A stretch of 5,570 bases of DNA from Rubrobacter sp. (lineage in GTDB: Bacteria; Actinomycetota; Rubrobacteria; Rubrobacterales; Rubrobacteraceae). The notes under the pieces are model-generated. The model ran no database searches, had not been told where the DNA came from, and saw nothing but the letters and a program-made list of their open reading frames with translations. How positions within the stretch are numbered: position 1 is the stretch's first letter; each line of letters starts with the position of its first letter. Positions 4,662 to 5,570 of the stretch are shown one piece after another. The translations under genes and the position numbers were made by a program. The DNA is taken from NCBI GenBank assembly GCA_019247245.1, contig JAFAPF010000175.1, positions 1-5,570 of the forward strand. Direction: 5' to 3'.

Positions 4662-5570
4662 CGAAGCTGCTGCGGTCTGTAGGCTTCGCGCTTTTATTCT
4701 TCATTGGTGCCTTGGGGATTACGTTAGCATTTGCCGCGACCGTTTTTGGCATTCCGGCACCCGATCTGCCCGCAATAGCTTCATTACTCCTCATTGTTGG
4801 TGGCGGAAGCGGGGTACTAGCGCTGCTGCTGATGCAGCCTGCCATACTCGGACGCATAGGTGGAGTGCGAGGACAGCTTGTGGGCATCGGACTAATATGT
4901 GGCCTGCTGCTCGCCGTTATGGTGTTGGCAGGAGCGCAAGCGATGTTTATTTCAACCCACGACCTTGCAGTGTTGCTGACGATGCTATTCTTCGCAGCGC
5001 TTCTGGCGGTAGGATTCAGCCTGCGTGGTGCAGCGCCGCTGTCGCAGCGTATCAAGCGCGTCCGAGCGGGGACGGCCCAACTCGCAGGGGGAGAGCTCGA
5101 AACGAAGCTCTCCGTAGACGGCCACGACGAAATTGCCGAACTCGCTGAAGACTTCAACCGCATGGCCCGTACGCTCGAAGAAGCCGCGACACGCGAACGC
5201 GAGATAGAGCAAGCTCGTCGTGACTTAATCGCTGCCATCTCCCATGATCTGCGCACGCCCCTCGCTGCTACACAGGCTTTGATCGAGGCGGTGGTCGATG
5301 GCGTCGCTACCGATCAGGAAACAGTGAGCCGCTACCTGCACTCCGCCCGTAACGAAATTAGCCACTTGAGCCGGCTTGTCGAGGATCTATTCGAGCTGGC
5401 CCAGATCGATGCCGGCACATTGAAGCTGCGGCTAGAACGGGCCTCGTTGCACGATCTCATCTCCGACACCCTATCGAGCTTCCAACCCCAGGCCGAGCAG
5501 GCGGGTGTGCGGCTCGTGGGGGAGGTATCCGACGGCGTAGATCCCGTACTCATGAACCCTCCCAAGCTTC
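4658..5570 (+). CDS. sensor histidine kinase, HisKA family, 3' end outside the window
   Basis: This is the membrane partner of the preceding regulator. About 304 codons are present. Seen: four hydrophobic helices (about 8-30, 38-60, 73-96 and 103-122) joined by short loops, with no extracytoplasmic sensor domain; a HAMP linker at about 123-176 with Pro127 and Asp157-Glu158; and the HisKA dimerisation domain with phosphoacceptor His196 in AAISHDLRTPLAA. HDLRT also fits the HDxxT motif used by kinases of this family for phosphatase activity. The sequence stops within LMNPPKL, where the ATPase domain normally begins just before the N box, so the ATP-binding motifs are outside the window. The start is the ATG at 4658, overlapping the regulator stop. 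Its GGGAG (4652-4656) is only one base away, too close for a normal ribosome binding site, so initiation probably depends on translational coupling. With so little exposed protein, it probably senses within the membrane or through another protein. Confidence 0.94.
   Translation, partial: MTKLLRSVGFALLFFIGALGITLAFAATVFGIPAPDLPAIASLLLIVGGGSGVLALLLMQPAILGRIGGVRGQLVGIGLICGLLLAVMVLAGAQAMFISTHDLAVLLTMLFFAALLAVGFSLRGAAPLSQRIKRVRAGTAQLAGGELETKLSVDGHDEIAELAEDFNRMARTLEEAATREREIEQARRDLIAAISHDLRTPLAATQALIEAVVDGVATDQETVSRYLHSARNEISHLSRLVEDLFELAQIDAGTLKLRLERASLHDLISDTLSSFQPQAEQAGVRLVGEVSDGVDPVLMNPPKL

Noticed and set aside
4621..5256. 211-residue minus-strand open frame over the kinase
   Set aside because: It is a Ser/Ala/Arg-rich shadow of the kinase coding strand, which carries clear HAMP and HisKA motifs.

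Overview
The window is bacterial DNA of moderately high GC content (judged by eye, not counted). It uses TTG as well as ATG starts, and its gene pairs are tightly coupled through ATGA overlaps. The recognisable proteins (an alpha/beta hydrolase of a type common in Chloroflexota, Actinomycetota and Deinococcota, a split DipZ-like CcdA/thioredoxin pair, and an OmpR/HisKA two-component pair) suggest a member of those groups. The sequence alone does not fix the phylum.

Layout, left to right. (1) Bases 1-1074 hold an alpha/beta hydrolase with a complete catalytic triad; its reading frame is open to the left edge. (2) Bases 1075-2475 hold no intact gene, and at least part of this is a gene graveyard. 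On the minus strand, 1539 to about 2036 is the C-terminal palm of a family A DNA polymerase, broken by an in-frame TAG and missing the glutamate of motif C. A protein-like 3' tail on the plus strand (about 2061-2180) abuts it, and a doubtful 47-residue minus-strand reading frame lies beyond its end. (3) Bases 2476-3863 hold ccdA and a membrane-anchored TlpA/DipZ-type thioredoxin, overlapping by ATGA. Together they should carry electrons from the cytoplasm across the membrane to reduce extracytoplasmic disulfides. (4) Bases 3969-5570 hold an OmpR-family response regulator and its HisKA histidine kinase, again overlapping by ATGA. The kinase runs off the right edge before its ATPase domain.

The most interesting part is the physical link between the reductant-export pair and the two-component pair, with DNA signals that could connect them. 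Just upstream of ccdA is a GTAATAGA direct repeat with an exact 11-bp period and related units on both sides. This is the geometry that tandem OmpR/PhoB-type regulators bind. A second 11-bp direct repeat (GTGTC) sits immediately upstream of a perfect TATAAT in front of the regulator gene. The kinase has four membrane helices and no extracytoplasmic sensor domain, so it may sense within the membrane or through a partner such as CcdA or the thioredoxin. That regulatory link is inference; the gene identities are well supported.
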